From assembly GCA_034926785.1 (NCBI GenBank), contig JAYFQU010000020.1, positions 13,662-77,661 on the forward strand: DNA of 64,000 nt, read 5' to 3'. This DNA comes from UBA7703 sp034926785 (lineage in GTDB: Bacteria > Bacillota > Clostridia > Christensenellales > CAG-138). Under the pieces are notes generated by a model that did not search any database, had not been told where the DNA came from, and was given only the letters and a program-made list of their open reading frames with translations. How positions within the stretch are numbered: the stretch's first letter is position 1; the number at the start of each line of letters is the position of its first letter. Shown here piece after piece: positions 34,267 to 42,632 of this stretch. A program made the translations under genes and the position numbers.

Positions 34267-35463
34267 ATGGAAAGACGCGCCGTCGCAAAACCCAAACGCA
34301 AAGTTGGGCATATCGACTATCCGATCGTTCTCATGGTCGGTCTTCTTTGCGCGTTCGGGCTCGTCATGGTCTTTTCGGCGAGTTACTATTACGCGCAGAA
34401 CACCGCATCCGTCGGCTATGACGGCTACTACTTCATTCGTAAGCAAGCCGTTTATCTTGCGGTTGGCTTTCCCATGATGCTGCTGATCTCGTTTGTTGAT
34501 TTTAGAAAACTCGAGCGCTTCAAGCTCATCGGCATCCTAGTCTCGATTGCGATGCTGCTTGCCGTGCTTGCCTTTGGACAGGAGACAAACGGCGCAAAGC
34601 GCTGGATCGTCATCGGCGGTCAGAGTATTCAGCCCTCCGAAATCGCAAAATTCGGCATGATGCTTTATATGGCCTCGTTTGCGGCCAAGAAGCACAAGGT
34701 TATGCACAGCTTTACCAAGGGCATGCTGCCGATGCTGCTTGTCATCGGCATCATTTGCGGACTCGTTATGCTGCAGCCCAATATGTCCATGGCGGTTATC
34801 ATGGGACTTATGGGCTATGCGCTGCTCTTTATCGGCGGATGTGACACCAAGCAGATGTTGCTGCTGCTGCTCGTGTTAATTGGGCTGTTTATCCTGCTTG
34901 CCATCATCGAGCCCTACCGAATGGCGCGGCTGACGTCGTTTGTCGATCCCTGGAAGGATGCGCTGGGCGACGGCTATCAGCTTATTCAGTCCTACTATGC
35001 GTTGGGCTCCGGCGGTCTCCTCGGCGTTGGGCTCAATAACAGCCGCCAGAAGCTGCTCTATATGACGTATGGCGAGTCGGACTTCATCTTTGCGATTGTG
35101 GCGGAGGAGCTTGGCCTCGTTGGCGCGCTTCTGGTGCTCGCGGCTTACGGGTTTATCATCTATCGCGGGATTCGCATCGCGCTGCTCTGCCGGGACCGGT
35201 TTGGCAGCATGCTCGCCGGCGGTATCACAGTGGTTTTCGGCCTGCAGGTATTCGTTAACATCGGCGTTTGCACGGGGCTGTTGCCAACGACCGGACAGGC
35301 GCTTCCCTTCATCAGTGCGGGTGGATCGTCGATGATGATCTTCCTTGCCGCAATGGGCGTTCTTTTGAGCATTTCGCGCTATAACAGCCTGCACAGCGGC
35401 GAGCTGGAGGTTGTGGAGAAGAAGGCCGCCCGCAACGCAAAGCCGGAGAGGGTACGCGCATAA
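34267..35463 (+). CDS. ftsW: Peptidoglycan polymerase of the SEDS family (FtsW type)
   Basis: 398 residues with ten membrane segments. SEDS proteins polymerise glycan strands from lipid II with a partner penicillin-binding protein. Visible signatures: GLVMVFSASYYYA in the first segment, GAKRWIVIGGQSIQPSE (about 117-133), WKDALGDGYQLIQSYYALGSGG (broken here: positions about 226-247), the catalytic-region DFIFAIVAEELGLVGALL and GLLPTTGQALPFISAGGSS. RodA and SpoVE look alike, but the division gene ftsQ lies 64 bases downstream, so FtsW is favoured. murG, often between them, is absent. Confidence 0.88.
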   Translation: MERRAVAKPKRKVGHIDYPIVLMVGLLCAFGLVMVFSASYYYAQNTASVGYDGYYFIRKQAVYLAVGFPMMLLISFVDFRKLERFKLIGILVSIAMLLAVLAFGQETNGAKRWIVIGGQSIQPSEIAKFGMMLYMASFAAKKHKVMHSFTKGMLPMLLVIGIICGLVMLQPNMSMAVIMGLMGYALLFIGGCDTKQMLLLLLVLIGLFILLAIIEPYRMARLTSFVDPWKDALGDGYQLIQSYYALGSGGLLGVGLNNSRQKLLYMTYGESDFIFAIVAEELGLVGALLVLAAYGFIIYRGIRIALLCRDRFGSMLAGGITVVFGLQVFVNIGVCTGLLPTTGQALPFISAGGSSMMIFLAAMGVLLSISRYNSLHSGELEVVEKKAARNAKPERVRA

Positions 35464-35527
35464 GCGGCGATATGCTTCTCTGTACCATTATGAATCATGC
35501 GCTCTGTGCGCCGGAAAGTCTGGATGG

Positions 35528-37078
35528 ATGGCCAAAGACAAGGGAAAACAACTGAATAGCGGCGACGGTCAGCCAAAGAAGAAAGGCTTCTGGTCAAACT
35601 TCTTCGAGCCCGTTCCTTCCGACGAGGATTATGATCCGGCATCGGCGAACCGCCAGTATGGCGAGCCGCCCGAGCCGCCTTTAACGCACCTGTTTAGCGA
35701 CGACGAGGTCGATTTTTCGGACGAAGAAGACGCGCAAGATCTTGCACGGCTCTCCTGGGAGGATGGCGAAAAGGTCGTTTCGGATACGGAGCGCATTCGC
35801 TACACTGCTAAAAAACGTGAAACCGAAAAGATTAAGCCGAAGAAAAAAAGCGCGGAATCGATTCGGCTTTTTGACCGGGCTGAAGACGATTTCTATGAGG
35901 ACGAAGAGGAGCCCTCCCGCCGGGAGAGCCATACGACGCGCACGCGCATTTTTCGCACGGGCGCCTCTACCACCGCGCGCATCCACATCAACGAGACCGA
36001 AGAGACCATCCGCATGGCGGAGGCGCAAAAGAAGGCGCGCGCCAGAGAGGCGGCGCGCAAGCACGAGGAATATGTGGAGCGGCAACTGCGCAAAAAACAG
36101 CGCACAGCTTTTTTGACCAAGCTGTTTGGCAATTTGGTTTTTGTCATCGTGATTCTCGTCGCCGTCGGCATTGCGCTGTATTATGGCTTTTTGCTTTCGG
36201 ATATCGTCGTTATGGGGAATGAAAACTATACGTCGGACTATATCGTGGAGCGCTCCGGGCTCAAGCTCGGCACGCATATGCTCTTTGTCGATCTGGATCA
36301 GGCGGAGACAAATATCGCGCAGGATCCCTATTTGCAGGTGGATTCCGTGACCTATATCTTTCCCAGCCGCGTACGCATTGTCGTTACCGAGCGTAAGGCC
36401 ATTGCCGGCATCGTCGGATTGGACAGCACCGTTATCATCGATAAAAACGGCTATGTTCTCTCGATGGCGGGCGGCACGGATATCTCGGATTTGATTCAGG
36501 TGACAGGCGTAACCGTTTCGGGATTCCAGTTGGGACAACGATTGGGACAGGGGAATGATTTTTCAACCGCGACGCTGGTTCAGATCATCTCTGTTTTGGA
36601 ACAATATGATTTGACGTCGTCGATTAAGACGATCGACCTGACCACACCGCTGGCCATCACAATGACCGCGCAGAGCGGGCTGAAGGTTCATGTTGGCCAG
36701 GCGACCGATCTGGAATCCAAGATGGATGTCCTCTCGCGGCTGATGCCGCTGTTTAACAGTAAAGGGATTACGACCGGAACGCTGTATCTCTCCGACAAAG
36801 GCGGAACGGCGGTGTATTCCATCACAAGCTATACCGACCGCACGCCGATTGAGGTGACGGACAACACCAACGCCAACGCCGGGCTATTGCCGATTGACGC
36901 AAACGGCGACGGAATCGACGACAATACGGGGTTGCCCTATGTGCCCCCCGCTGTGGATGCGAATGGCGACGGAATCGACGACAATACAGGCGAACCCTAC
37001 ACGCCGCCCACCACCCCCGAACCATCCATCTCCCCCTCGCCGACGCCGGCGGGAGGGCTGGACGATTTCCAGGGATAA
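35528..37078 (+). CDS. ftsQ: Cell division protein FtsQ/DivIB with an acidic N-terminus and calcium-loop-like C-terminal repeats
   Basis: 516 residues. A long charged cytoplasmic part (1-195, acidic then basic and predicted helical), one membrane segment at about 198-220 (FGNLVFVIVILVAVGIALYY), a POTRA domain (DIVVMGNENYTSDYIVERSG), then the FtsQ/DivIB core (RVRIVVTERKAIAGIVG). The tail has two copies of DANGDGIDDNTG separated by Pro-rich linkers, like thrombospondin type 3 or EF-hand-like calcium loops, and a Pro/Ser/Thr end. DivIB links septal synthesis proteins. ATG 35528 is used as start; the upstream extension overlaps ftsW. The repeats are unusual for the family. Confidence 0.85.
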   Translation: MAKDKGKQLNSGDGQPKKKGFWSNFFEPVPSDEDYDPASANRQYGEPPEPPLTHLFSDDEVDFSDEEDAQDLARLSWEDGEKVVSDTERIRYTAKKRETEKIKPKKKSAESIRLFDRAEDDFYEDEEEPSRRESHTTRTRIFRTGASTTARIHINETEETIRMAEAQKKARAREAARKHEEYVERQLRKKQRTAFLTKLFGNLVFVIVILVAVGIALYYGFLLSDIVVMGNENYTSDYIVERSGLKLGTHMLFVDLDQAETNIAQDPYLQVDSVTYIFPSRVRIVVTERKAIAGIVGLDSTVIIDKNGYVLSMAGGTDISDLIQVTGVTVSGFQLGQRLGQGNDFSTATLVQIISVLEQYDLTSSIKTIDLTTPLAITMTAQSGLKVHVGQATDLESKMDVLSRLMPLFNSKGITTGTLYLSDKGGTAVYSITSYTDRTPIEVTDNTNANAGLLPIDANGDGIDDNTGLPYVPPAVDANGDGIDDNTGEPYTPPTTPEPSISPSPTPAGGLDDFQG

Positions 37079-37086
37079 CGCGACAA

Positions 37087-37122
37087 AAAAACTGCCATCT
37101 GCGTTTGCAGATGGCAGTTTTT
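37087..37122. terminator. Two-way terminator between ftsQ and the DtxR-type regulator
   Basis: AAAAACTGCCATCTGC and GCAGATGGCAGTTTTT form a perfect 16-bp stem with loop GTTT. A-run on one side and T-run on the other let it serve both converging genes. Confidence 0.95.
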
Positions 37123-37134
37123 GCCCGGATCCTT

Positions 37135-37506
37135 TTATTTCCAGCCTTTTTCCGCATGGCGGCAGATGGCGGAAAAGGTCTCCGCAGAAATATCGTGTTC
37201 CATGCGGCAGGCATCGGCAAAGGCCGTTTCCTCACGCACGCCAAGGCGCACCAAAAACTGCGCGAGCACGCGGTGCCGCTGATACATTCGCTCGGCAATC
37301 TCACGCCCGCTTTCCGTCAGCGTGATGCACTTGTCGTCATCCATATGAATATAAAAATTCTCGCGGAGGAGCTTTGTCGCGTGTGAAACGCTCGCCTTGG
37401 TCACCCCAAGGCTCGTTGCAATATCCACGGAACGCGCGCAGCCATTTTTCTCCTGCTGAATGAGGATTTGCTCCAGATAATCTTCGATTGACTCGTTAAC
37501 CTGCAT
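37135..37506 (-). CDS. DtxR/MntR-family metal-dependent regulator
   Basis: 123 residues: winged helix (IATSLGVTKASVSHATKLLREN is the recognition region, about residues 29-50) and a dimerisation domain with metal ligands in RMYQRHRVLAQFLVRLGV, CRMEHDIS and ICRHAEKGW. There is no SH3-like third domain, as in MntR. It would bind DNA when loaded with Fe2+ or Mn2+. It faces feoA-feoB, and a 16-bp palindrome at 37666-37681 overlaps the start region of the feo promoter, so control of iron uptake is likely. Confidence 0.9.
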   Translation of the reverse strand: MQVNESIEDYLEQILIQQEKNGCARSVDIATSLGVTKASVSHATKLLRENFYIHMDDDKCITLTESGREIAERMYQRHRVLAQFLVRLGVREETAFADACRMEHDISAETFSAICRHAEKGWK

Positions 37507-37531
37507 GTCTGCACCCCCGTTTCATACCCCT

Positions 37532-37560
37532 ATGCTACACCCGCGCCGCTTGAATTTCAA
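37532..37560 (-). promoter_or_regulatory. Promoter of the DtxR-type regulator gene
   Basis: On the minus strand TTGAAA (37560-37555), spacer of 17, TAGCAT (37537-37532). The -35 is part of the palindrome CTTGAAATTCAAG. Confidence 0.45.
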
Positions 37561-37626
37561 GCATTTATCATTTTCGCGCCGTGCTTGCGGTTTTACGGCG
37601 CAGGCGGCATTTTGTGGGGAAAGGGG

Positions 37627-37681
37627 TTGACAAATGGGGGTAGACGCTGTAAACTCCATACGCAAGTTAGAGAAATCTAAC
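37627..37681 (+). promoter_or_regulatory. feoAB promoter with operator-like palindrome
   Basis: TTGACA (37627-37632), spacer of 17, TAAACT (37650-37655). Eleven bases further GTTAGA-GAAA-TCTAAC (37666-37681) is a perfect inverted repeat covering the expected early transcribed region. DtxR-family operators have TTAG/CTAA-type arms, so this is the natural site for the adjacent regulator; the link is inferred. Confidence 0.65.
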
Positions 37682-37768
37682 TAAGCTTGGCAAAATGAAG
37701 GCGCGTTTCGCGGCTTTCCCGCCGGGCTTAGCGGAGAATGAGAGAGAATACGGAGCGATGGAGCGGCT

Positions 37769-38140
37769 ATGACGCTGGACGAATTAGGGATAGGACGGAC
37801 GGGAATCATACAAGCCGTCCGCGGCGAAGGCGCGCTCAGGCTGCGTCTTTTGGATATGGGGTTGATCCCAAAGACAAGGGTGACGATGATAAAAGCCGCC
37901 CCGCTGGGGGATCCGGTCGAAATTTGTGTTCGCGGATATGAACTCACGCTGCGAAAGGATGACGCGCGCAATATTGCGTTGCTTGAGGAAGAGGGGGAAG
38001 GTTATGATATTTGCGCTTGCGGGAAACCAGAACTCGGGCAAGACGACGCTGTTCAATGTGCTTACGGGGTCCAATCAGCATGTCGGAAACTTTCCGGGTG
38101 TGACGGTGGATCAAAAGATCGGGGAGATTCGCGGCGTTAA
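37769..38140 (+). CDS. feoA: FeoA-type SH3 domain protein with a frame-overlap extension
   Basis: The first about 75 residues are a complete FeoA domain (MTLDELGIGRTGIIQ, LRLLDMGLIPKT, IALLEEE at the end), a cytoplasmic helper of the FeoB ferrous iron channel. Where family members stop, this frame continues for about 45 more codons in a different frame over the start of feoB, giving an unusual Cys/Gly-rich tail and a 137-base overlap. Either the tail is real, or a small base error or change has removed the normal stop. The start ATG 37769 has GGAGCG upstream. Confidence 0.85.
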   Translation: MTLDELGIGRTGIIQAVRGEGALRLRLLDMGLIPKTRVTMIKAAPLGDPVEICVRGYELTLRKDDARNIALLEEEGEGYDICACGKPELGQDDAVQCAYGVQSACRKLSGCDGGSKDRGDSRR

Positions 38141-40007
38141 GGATGCGCGCGTGGTGGATCTGCCCGGCATTTACTCCATTCGCCCCTATACGCAGGAGGA
38201 GATCGTCTCGCGGGACTTCATTCTCGACGGCAAGCCGGACGGCATCATCAACATTGTCGATGCGACGAATATTGAGCGTAACCTCTATCTTACCCTGCAA
38301 CTATTAGAACTGCGCATTCCGATGGTGGTTGCGCTGAACATGATGGACGAGGTGCGCGAAAATGGCGGGTCCGTCGATGTAAAACTCATGGGCCAGCAGC
38401 TCGGCGTACCCGTTATCCCCATCGCGGCGGCAAAAAACGAAGGCGTATCGGAACTGATCAGTCAGGCGGTGAGCACGGTGAAGCGCCGGCAGATACCGGC
38501 GGTGCAGGACTTTTGCCCCGACGGCGCGGTGCATCGCTGCATCCATTCCGTTGCGCATGTGATTGAGGATCACGCGAGGACGATCGGCGTTTCGCCGCGC
38601 TTTTGCGCGACAAAGCTCATCGAAGGCGACGAATCGATGGCAAAGCGGCTGGAACTGGACCAAAACGAGTTGGAACTCATTGAGCACAGCGTGCTGGAGA
38701 TGGAGCGCGAGACGGAATTTGACCGCAATGAGGCGCTGGCTGATATGCGCTACACCTTTATTGAGGGGGTGATCCGCGCCTCGGTCGTCAAATGCCATGA
38801 GAGTAAGGAACATAGAAGAAGCGTCCAAATCGACCGTATCCTCACGGGAAAGTATACCGCCTTACCCGTATTTTTCGGCGTGATGTTCCTCGTTTTTTGG
38901 TTAACGTTTAATGTGATCGGCAGCTCGTTCTCCGGTTTACTGACGTCCGGAATCGACGCTTTGACCGGAATCGTGGACACGGGGCTGACCGCCTACGGCA
39001 TCAATCCCGTGGTGAAGAGCCTTGTCGTCGACGGCATATTCGCAGGGGTTGGCAGCGTGCTGAGCTTCCTGCCCATCGTTGTGACGCTGTTTTTCTTCCT
39101 CTCCATTCTGGAGGATACCGGCTATATGGCGCGCATTGCGTTTGTCATGGATCGGCTGCTCCGCAAAATTGGGTTGTCCGGGCGCAGCTTCGTGCCGATG
39201 CTGATCGGCTTTGGCTGCTCCGTGCCCGCCATCATGGCGACGCGGACGCTCGCTTCCGATCGCGACCGGAAGATGACGATATTGCTCACGCCGTTTATGA
39301 GCTGCTCGGCAAAGATACCGATTTATGCGGTGTTTTGCGCGGCATTTTTCGCGCGCTATCAGGCGCTGGTGATGATCGGCCTTTACGCCGCGGGCATCGT
39401 GCTCGGCATCCTTGTCGCGCTGCTCTTAAAGAGCACCGCGTTTCGCGGGGAGCCCGTGCCGTTCGTGATGGAACTGCCGAACTATCGCATGCCGTCGCCG
39501 AAGAACGTGCTGCTGCTCCTTTGGGAAAAGGCCAAGGATTTTTTGGAACGCGCATTTACGATTATTCTGCTTGCCAGTATCGTCATCTGGTTTTTGCAAA
39601 CGTTTGACCTCAGGCTTAACGTGGTGACGACGAGCGCAAACAGCCTGCTTGCAATGATCGGCCAATTGATTGCGCCGATCTTCCGGCCGATGGGTTTTGC
39701 GGACTGGCGGGTGGCAACGTCTCTCATCTCTGGCTTCGTCGCTAAGGAGGCGGTGGTCAGCACGCTCTCCGTATTGCTTGGCACGGGGGTTGCCGAGCTG
39801 CATCTCGCCCTGCCAAAGCTCTTCAGCACGCTATCCGCTGTGAGTTTTTTGCTCTTTACGCTGTTGTATACGCCCTGCGTTGCGGCGATTGCAACCATCC
39901 GAAAGGAGCTTAAGAGCGGTATTTCGACGTTTGGTGTTGTGGTTATGCAGTGCGCGATCGCCTGGATTGTTGCGTATGCGGCCTATCTGATCGGGGGATT
40001 GTTCTGA
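38004..40007 (+). CDS. feoB: Ferrous iron transport protein B
   Basis: 667 residues, full length. The N-terminal G domain has G1 GNQNSGKTT, G2/G3 NFPGVTVDQKIG and DLPGIYS, and G4 NMMD; a GDI-like helical domain follows (to about 260), then about ten membrane segments with the conserved gate motifs GCSVPAIMATRT and PFMSCSAKIPIY. It moves Fe2+ into the cell under GTP control. ATG 38004 follows GAGGGGGAAGG and fits the family start. feoA lies ahead and a small Cys-rich partner follows with a one-base gap. Confidence 0.96.
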   Translation: MIFALAGNQNSGKTTLFNVLTGSNQHVGNFPGVTVDQKIGEIRGVKDARVVDLPGIYSIRPYTQEEIVSRDFILDGKPDGIINIVDATNIERNLYLTLQLLELRIPMVVALNMMDEVRENGGSVDVKLMGQQLGVPVIPIAAAKNEGVSELISQAVSTVKRRQIPAVQDFCPDGAVHRCIHSVAHVIEDHARTIGVSPRFCATKLIEGDESMAKRLELDQNELELIEHSVLEMERETEFDRNEALADMRYTFIEGVIRASVVKCHESKEHRRSVQIDRILTGKYTALPVFFGVMFLVFWLTFNVIGSSFSGLLTSGIDALTGIVDTGLTAYGINPVVKSLVVDGIFAGVGSVLSFLPIVVTLFFFLSILEDTGYMARIAFVMDRLLRKIGLSGRSFVPMLIGFGCSVPAIMATRTLASDRDRKMTILLTPFMSCSAKIPIYAVFCAAFFARYQALVMIGLYAAGIVLGILVALLLKSTAFRGEPVPFVMELPNYRMPSPKNVLLLLWEKAKDFLERAFTIILLASIVIWFLQTFDLRLNVVTTSANSLLAMIGQLIAPIFRPMGFADWRVATSLISGFVAKEAVVSTLSVLLGTGVAELHLALPKLFSTLSAVSFLLFTLLYTPCVAAIATIRKELKSGISTFGVVVMQCAIAWIVAYAAYLIGGLF

Positions 40008-40008
40008 C

Positions 40009-40164
40009 ATGAGCGTTCTTGACCTTGTACTGATTCTGCTCATTGTACTTGTGGCCGTTCTGGCTGTGCGGCGAATTTTGACGCATAAAAGCGGTTGTAG
40101 AGGCTGTACGGGGGATTGCACCCACTGCACAGAGACAAAGCAGAAGAAGGATCGCGAAACATAG
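40009..40164 (+). CDS. FeoB-associated Cys-rich membrane protein
   Basis: A 51-residue protein that starts one base after the feoB stop. One membrane segment (LDLVLILLIVLVAVLAV) is followed by a cytoplasmic Cys-rich tail CRGCTGDCTHC (four Cys). This is the small third component often found after feoB in Firmicutes; it may help metal handling or Feo assembly. It takes the place of FeoC. Confidence 0.88.
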   Translation: MSVLDLVLILLIVLVAVLAVRRILTHKSGCRGCTGDCTHCTETKQKKDRET

Positions 40165-40192
40165 GCAAAAAACCGACGGAAGGATTCGGCGG

Positions 40193-40345
40193 TCAGCCCA
40201 TCGGTAAAGTGCGCAGCACTTTACCGATGGGCTGATTTTTGGGTAAATGGCGCGAATCGCGCCGTTTTTCGCGAATTCGGCGAATCAATCGCGGGATTTG
40301 GTTTATCGCGGGAAATCTTTCAATCCCCAAAGCTCTTCTGGATGA
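40193..40345 (+). repeat. Repeat family A, diverged copy A4, starting with a perfect hairpin
   Basis: CAGCCCATCGGTAAAGTGC pairs perfectly with GCACTTTACCGATGGGCTG around GCA and is followed by ATTTTT, so it works as terminator for the feo genes. Further on are GGCGCGAATCGCGCC, CGAATTCGGCGAATCAATCG and a worn GGGAAAT/AATCCCC pair. Unlike A1-A3 only one hairpin copy is seen. The rest up to 40628 holds only the promoter of the next gene. Confidence 0.7.
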
Positions 40346-40431
40346 GGTTGCCGGCCTCCTGAGCGTTGGAGGGATTCGGTGGGTTTGATCCATAGCGGGG
40401 GTATGGAATGTGCTTGCTTCGATGCCAATGC

Positions 40432-40460
40432 TTGACAGGCATTCGCCCAACCCGTATGCT
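40432..40460 (+). promoter_or_regulatory. Promoter of the two-gene permease
   Basis: TTGACA (40432-40437), spacer of 17, TATGCT (40455-40460). Confidence 0.55.
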
Positions 40461-40628
40461 CAAACAACCATACTTCTATTTCGTGCTATCCGGCGCCAAT
40501 CGGAACATTGATGCCCTGGAGTTGGAAAAACAACGGCGTTTGTCTGATGGATCGGATAAAATGGGGCAGTCGGCGCGCAACTATTTCATCGGAATCCTAA
40601 TTTTGAAAAATAGCGGGAGGGACGCGGA

Positions 40629-41108
40629 TTGTTCACCTATATTCTCTATGTGCTCGCCATCGCCGGGCTTGCGGTCTCCTTTTTCAAGGATCGGCAAAAG
40701 ACCCGGATGGCGCTCAAAAAGGCCTGGAAGGCGTTTGAAAACATTCTGCCGCAGATTCTCACGATCTTTTTGATCATCGGCTTCGCGCTCGCCATCTTTC
40801 CGCCGGAGACGATTCGCAAACTGCTCGGCTCCGGGAGCGGGTTTCTTGGTGTGCTCGCGGCGGCGCTGCTGGGTTCCGTAACGCTGATGCCGGGGTTTGT
40901 GGCGTTCCCGCTTGCGGCGGCGCTGCTCAAGAGCGGCGCAGGCTATATGCAGCTTGCGGCGTTTGTGTCTACGCTCATGATGGTTGGCGTTATCACCATT
41001 CCGATTGAGAAGAAGACATTCGGCCTTCGCGCGACGCTGGCGCGAAATGGCGCAGCGTTTCTCTATTCCTTTGCGGTTGCAATCGTGATGGGGGTGGTGC
41101 TGGCATGA
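40629..41108 (+). CDS. Predicted permease, first half (DUF318/ArsP-like)
   Basis: 159 residues from TTG 40629 behind GGGAGG. It has about four membrane segments with GFALAIFPPETIRKLLG and GSVTLMPGFVAFPLAAAL, the kind of internal repeat that the larger COG0701-type (ArsP/DUF318) permeases contain twice. Here the two halves are separate genes: the stop overlaps the start of the next gene by four bases (ATGA). It probably pairs with that product to make one transporter; substrate unknown. Confidence 0.75.
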   Translation: MFTYILYVLAIAGLAVSFFKDRQKTRMALKKAWKAFENILPQILTIFLIIGFALAIFPPETIRKLLGSGSGFLGVLAAALLGSVTLMPGFVAFPLAAALLKSGAGYMQLAAFVSTLMMVGVITIPIEKKTFGLRATLARNGAAFLYSFAVAIVMGVVLA

Positions 41109-41734
41109 GCGAAGAAATGAAGCGAATCAATCCGGCAGGGCAGGGCGCAAAAGGCGGAGAGCCGGAACAAGCCGCCAACCGGGAGAAACCGTTTTGGAAA
41201 CGCTATGGCGCGTTTTTTCTCCTGCTGGCGGCGGGCGCGGCGACAGGGCTGATTCTGCCGGAGATCGGTAAACAGGCGCTGGCCAACACGCTCGCAAGCG
41301 TTAAGGAGATGCTCTCCGTTCTGCCACCCATCTTTGTTTTACTGGGACTTCTGGACGTCTGGGTGGATCGCGTGACCATGATGAAATACACCGGCAAGGG
41401 GTCGGGGTTCAAGGGCGTGCTGATTGCCTTTTTGCTTGGCTCTGCGGCGGCGGGGCCGCTCTACGCGGCGTTTCCATTTGCCGGCGTGATGCTCAAAAAA
41501 GGCAGCAGCCTGATGAATGTGCTGATCTTCATTGGCGCATGGTCTACGACGAAGATTCCTCTGCTGGCGTTTGAGGCGGCGAGTATGGGGCCGGTGTTTA
41601 CACTCACGCGGTTTGCGCTGAGCCTTGTGGGAATCCCGCTTATCGCGTTTTTAACCGAGCGTTCGCTGGGCGAAAAACAGCTCAAAGAGCTCTATCAGCT
41701 CAACTGCGCGGACATGCCGAAGCCGGAGGCGTGA
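41105..41734 (+). CDS. Predicted permease, second half (DUF318/ArsP-like)
   Basis: 209 residues. A charged 40-residue N-terminus precedes about four membrane segments, with FLLGSAAAGPLYAAFPFAGVML matching the motif of the first half and WSTTKIPLLAFEAASMG later. It starts at the stop of the first half (four-base overlap), so a one-to-one complex is likely. The run ends at a terminator at 41876. Confidence 0.75.
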   Translation: MSEEMKRINPAGQGAKGGEPEQAANREKPFWKRYGAFFLLLAAGAATGLILPEIGKQALANTLASVKEMLSVLPPIFVLLGLLDVWVDRVTMMKYTGKGSGFKGVLIAFLLGSAAAGPLYAAFPFAGVMLKKGSSLMNVLIFIGAWSTTKIPLLAFEAASMGPVFTLTRFALSLVGIPLIAFLTERSLGEKQLKELYQLNCADMPKPEA

Positions 41735-41875
41735 TACGCGCAGGAGAAACCGGGGCGATGCGCTGCGAATGGATGAAGGCGTTGCATTAGCCGGCGGTTT
41801 TACCGGATAGAGGTACATGCCTTTAGACGTGGCTGCCGTGGCGGCGCGCCGGACAAGGGGACAATGGGACTGATC

Positions 41876-41905
41876 AGAACGCGTTTTCCGGCGCGTTCTT
41901 TTTGT
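41876..41905 (+). terminator. Terminator after the permease pair
   Basis: AGAACGCG pairs with CGCGTTCT around an eight-base loop, followed by TTTTTG. Confidence 0.85.
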
Positions 41906-41913
41906 TTGGCGTA

Positions 41914-41942
41914 TTGACAATGCGGCATGTTCGCCCCATAAT
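41914..41942 (+). promoter_or_regulatory. Promoter of the TetR-ABC operon
   Basis: TTGACA (41914-41919), spacer of 17, CATAAT (41937-41942). Confidence 0.6.
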
Positions 41943-41972
41943 GACCATAAAAGCAAAACCAGTCAAATAGTA

Positions 41973-42581
41973 TTGGATGTGGATGGAGTGCCTAAAACAT
42001 TCTCGGAAAACGAGCGCGCATATATCAAGGAACGGTTGATGGAGGAGGCGGCAAAATGCCTCGCGCAGTATGGAATCCGCAAAACGACGGTGGACGAACT
42101 GGTCAGGCGCATCAACATTCCCAAAGGGACATTTTATCTGTTTTATGAATCCAAGGAGCGGTTGCTGTTTGATGTCATCCTCAACCTGAATGATGAGATT
42201 CAAAATGACTTGCTTCGGGAAATCTCCGTCTTAACAGAGGCTCCGGATGCGGAGGCACTGACCGATATCATTGTTCGGCTCTATAGGCGGTTGGATGATT
42301 CCTTTCTGCCGAAGATCATGCAGGACGGGGAGATGGAGCATTTTATGCGTTCGCTGCCGCCGGAACTGGCCAAGCTGCACGCCGCGCATGACGATAGCAA
42401 GGTGCGGGAGCTGCTCGCCATGCTGCCGGGCATGCGGGAGGAGCGCGCGGAGGTGTTCAGCGCGGCGCTCCGGTGCGTGTTCATCACGCTGATGTATAAG
42501 GGCGAGATTGGCGAAGCAATCTTTGACGAAACGCTGCGCGTGCTGATTCGCGGGGTGGTTCTGCAGTTGTTTGAGGCGTAG
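41973..42581 (+). CDS. TetR-family transcriptional regulator
   Basis: About 200 residues; start uncertain (TTG 41973 or GTG nearby). The helix-turn-helix reads IRKTTVDELVRRINIPKGTFYLFYESKE, the TetR standard. The C-terminal part binds an unknown ligand. It is followed 51 bases later by an ATP-binding protein and two permeases, a local regulator-plus-exporter arrangement seen for drug or lipid export systems. Confidence 0.88.
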   Translation: MDVDGVPKTFSENERAYIKERLMEEAAKCLAQYGIRKTTVDELVRRINIPKGTFYLFYESKERLLFDVILNLNDEIQNDLLREISVLTEAPDAEALTDIIVRLYRRLDDSFLPKIMQDGEMEHFMRSLPPELAKLHAAHDDSKVRELLAMLPGMREERAEVFSAALRCVFITLMYKGEIGEAIFDETLRVLIRGVVLQLFEA

Positions 42582-42632
42582 ACACGAACGACAAAGAGCG
42601 AGAATAAACACAATTAAACGGGGGAATTGCAG

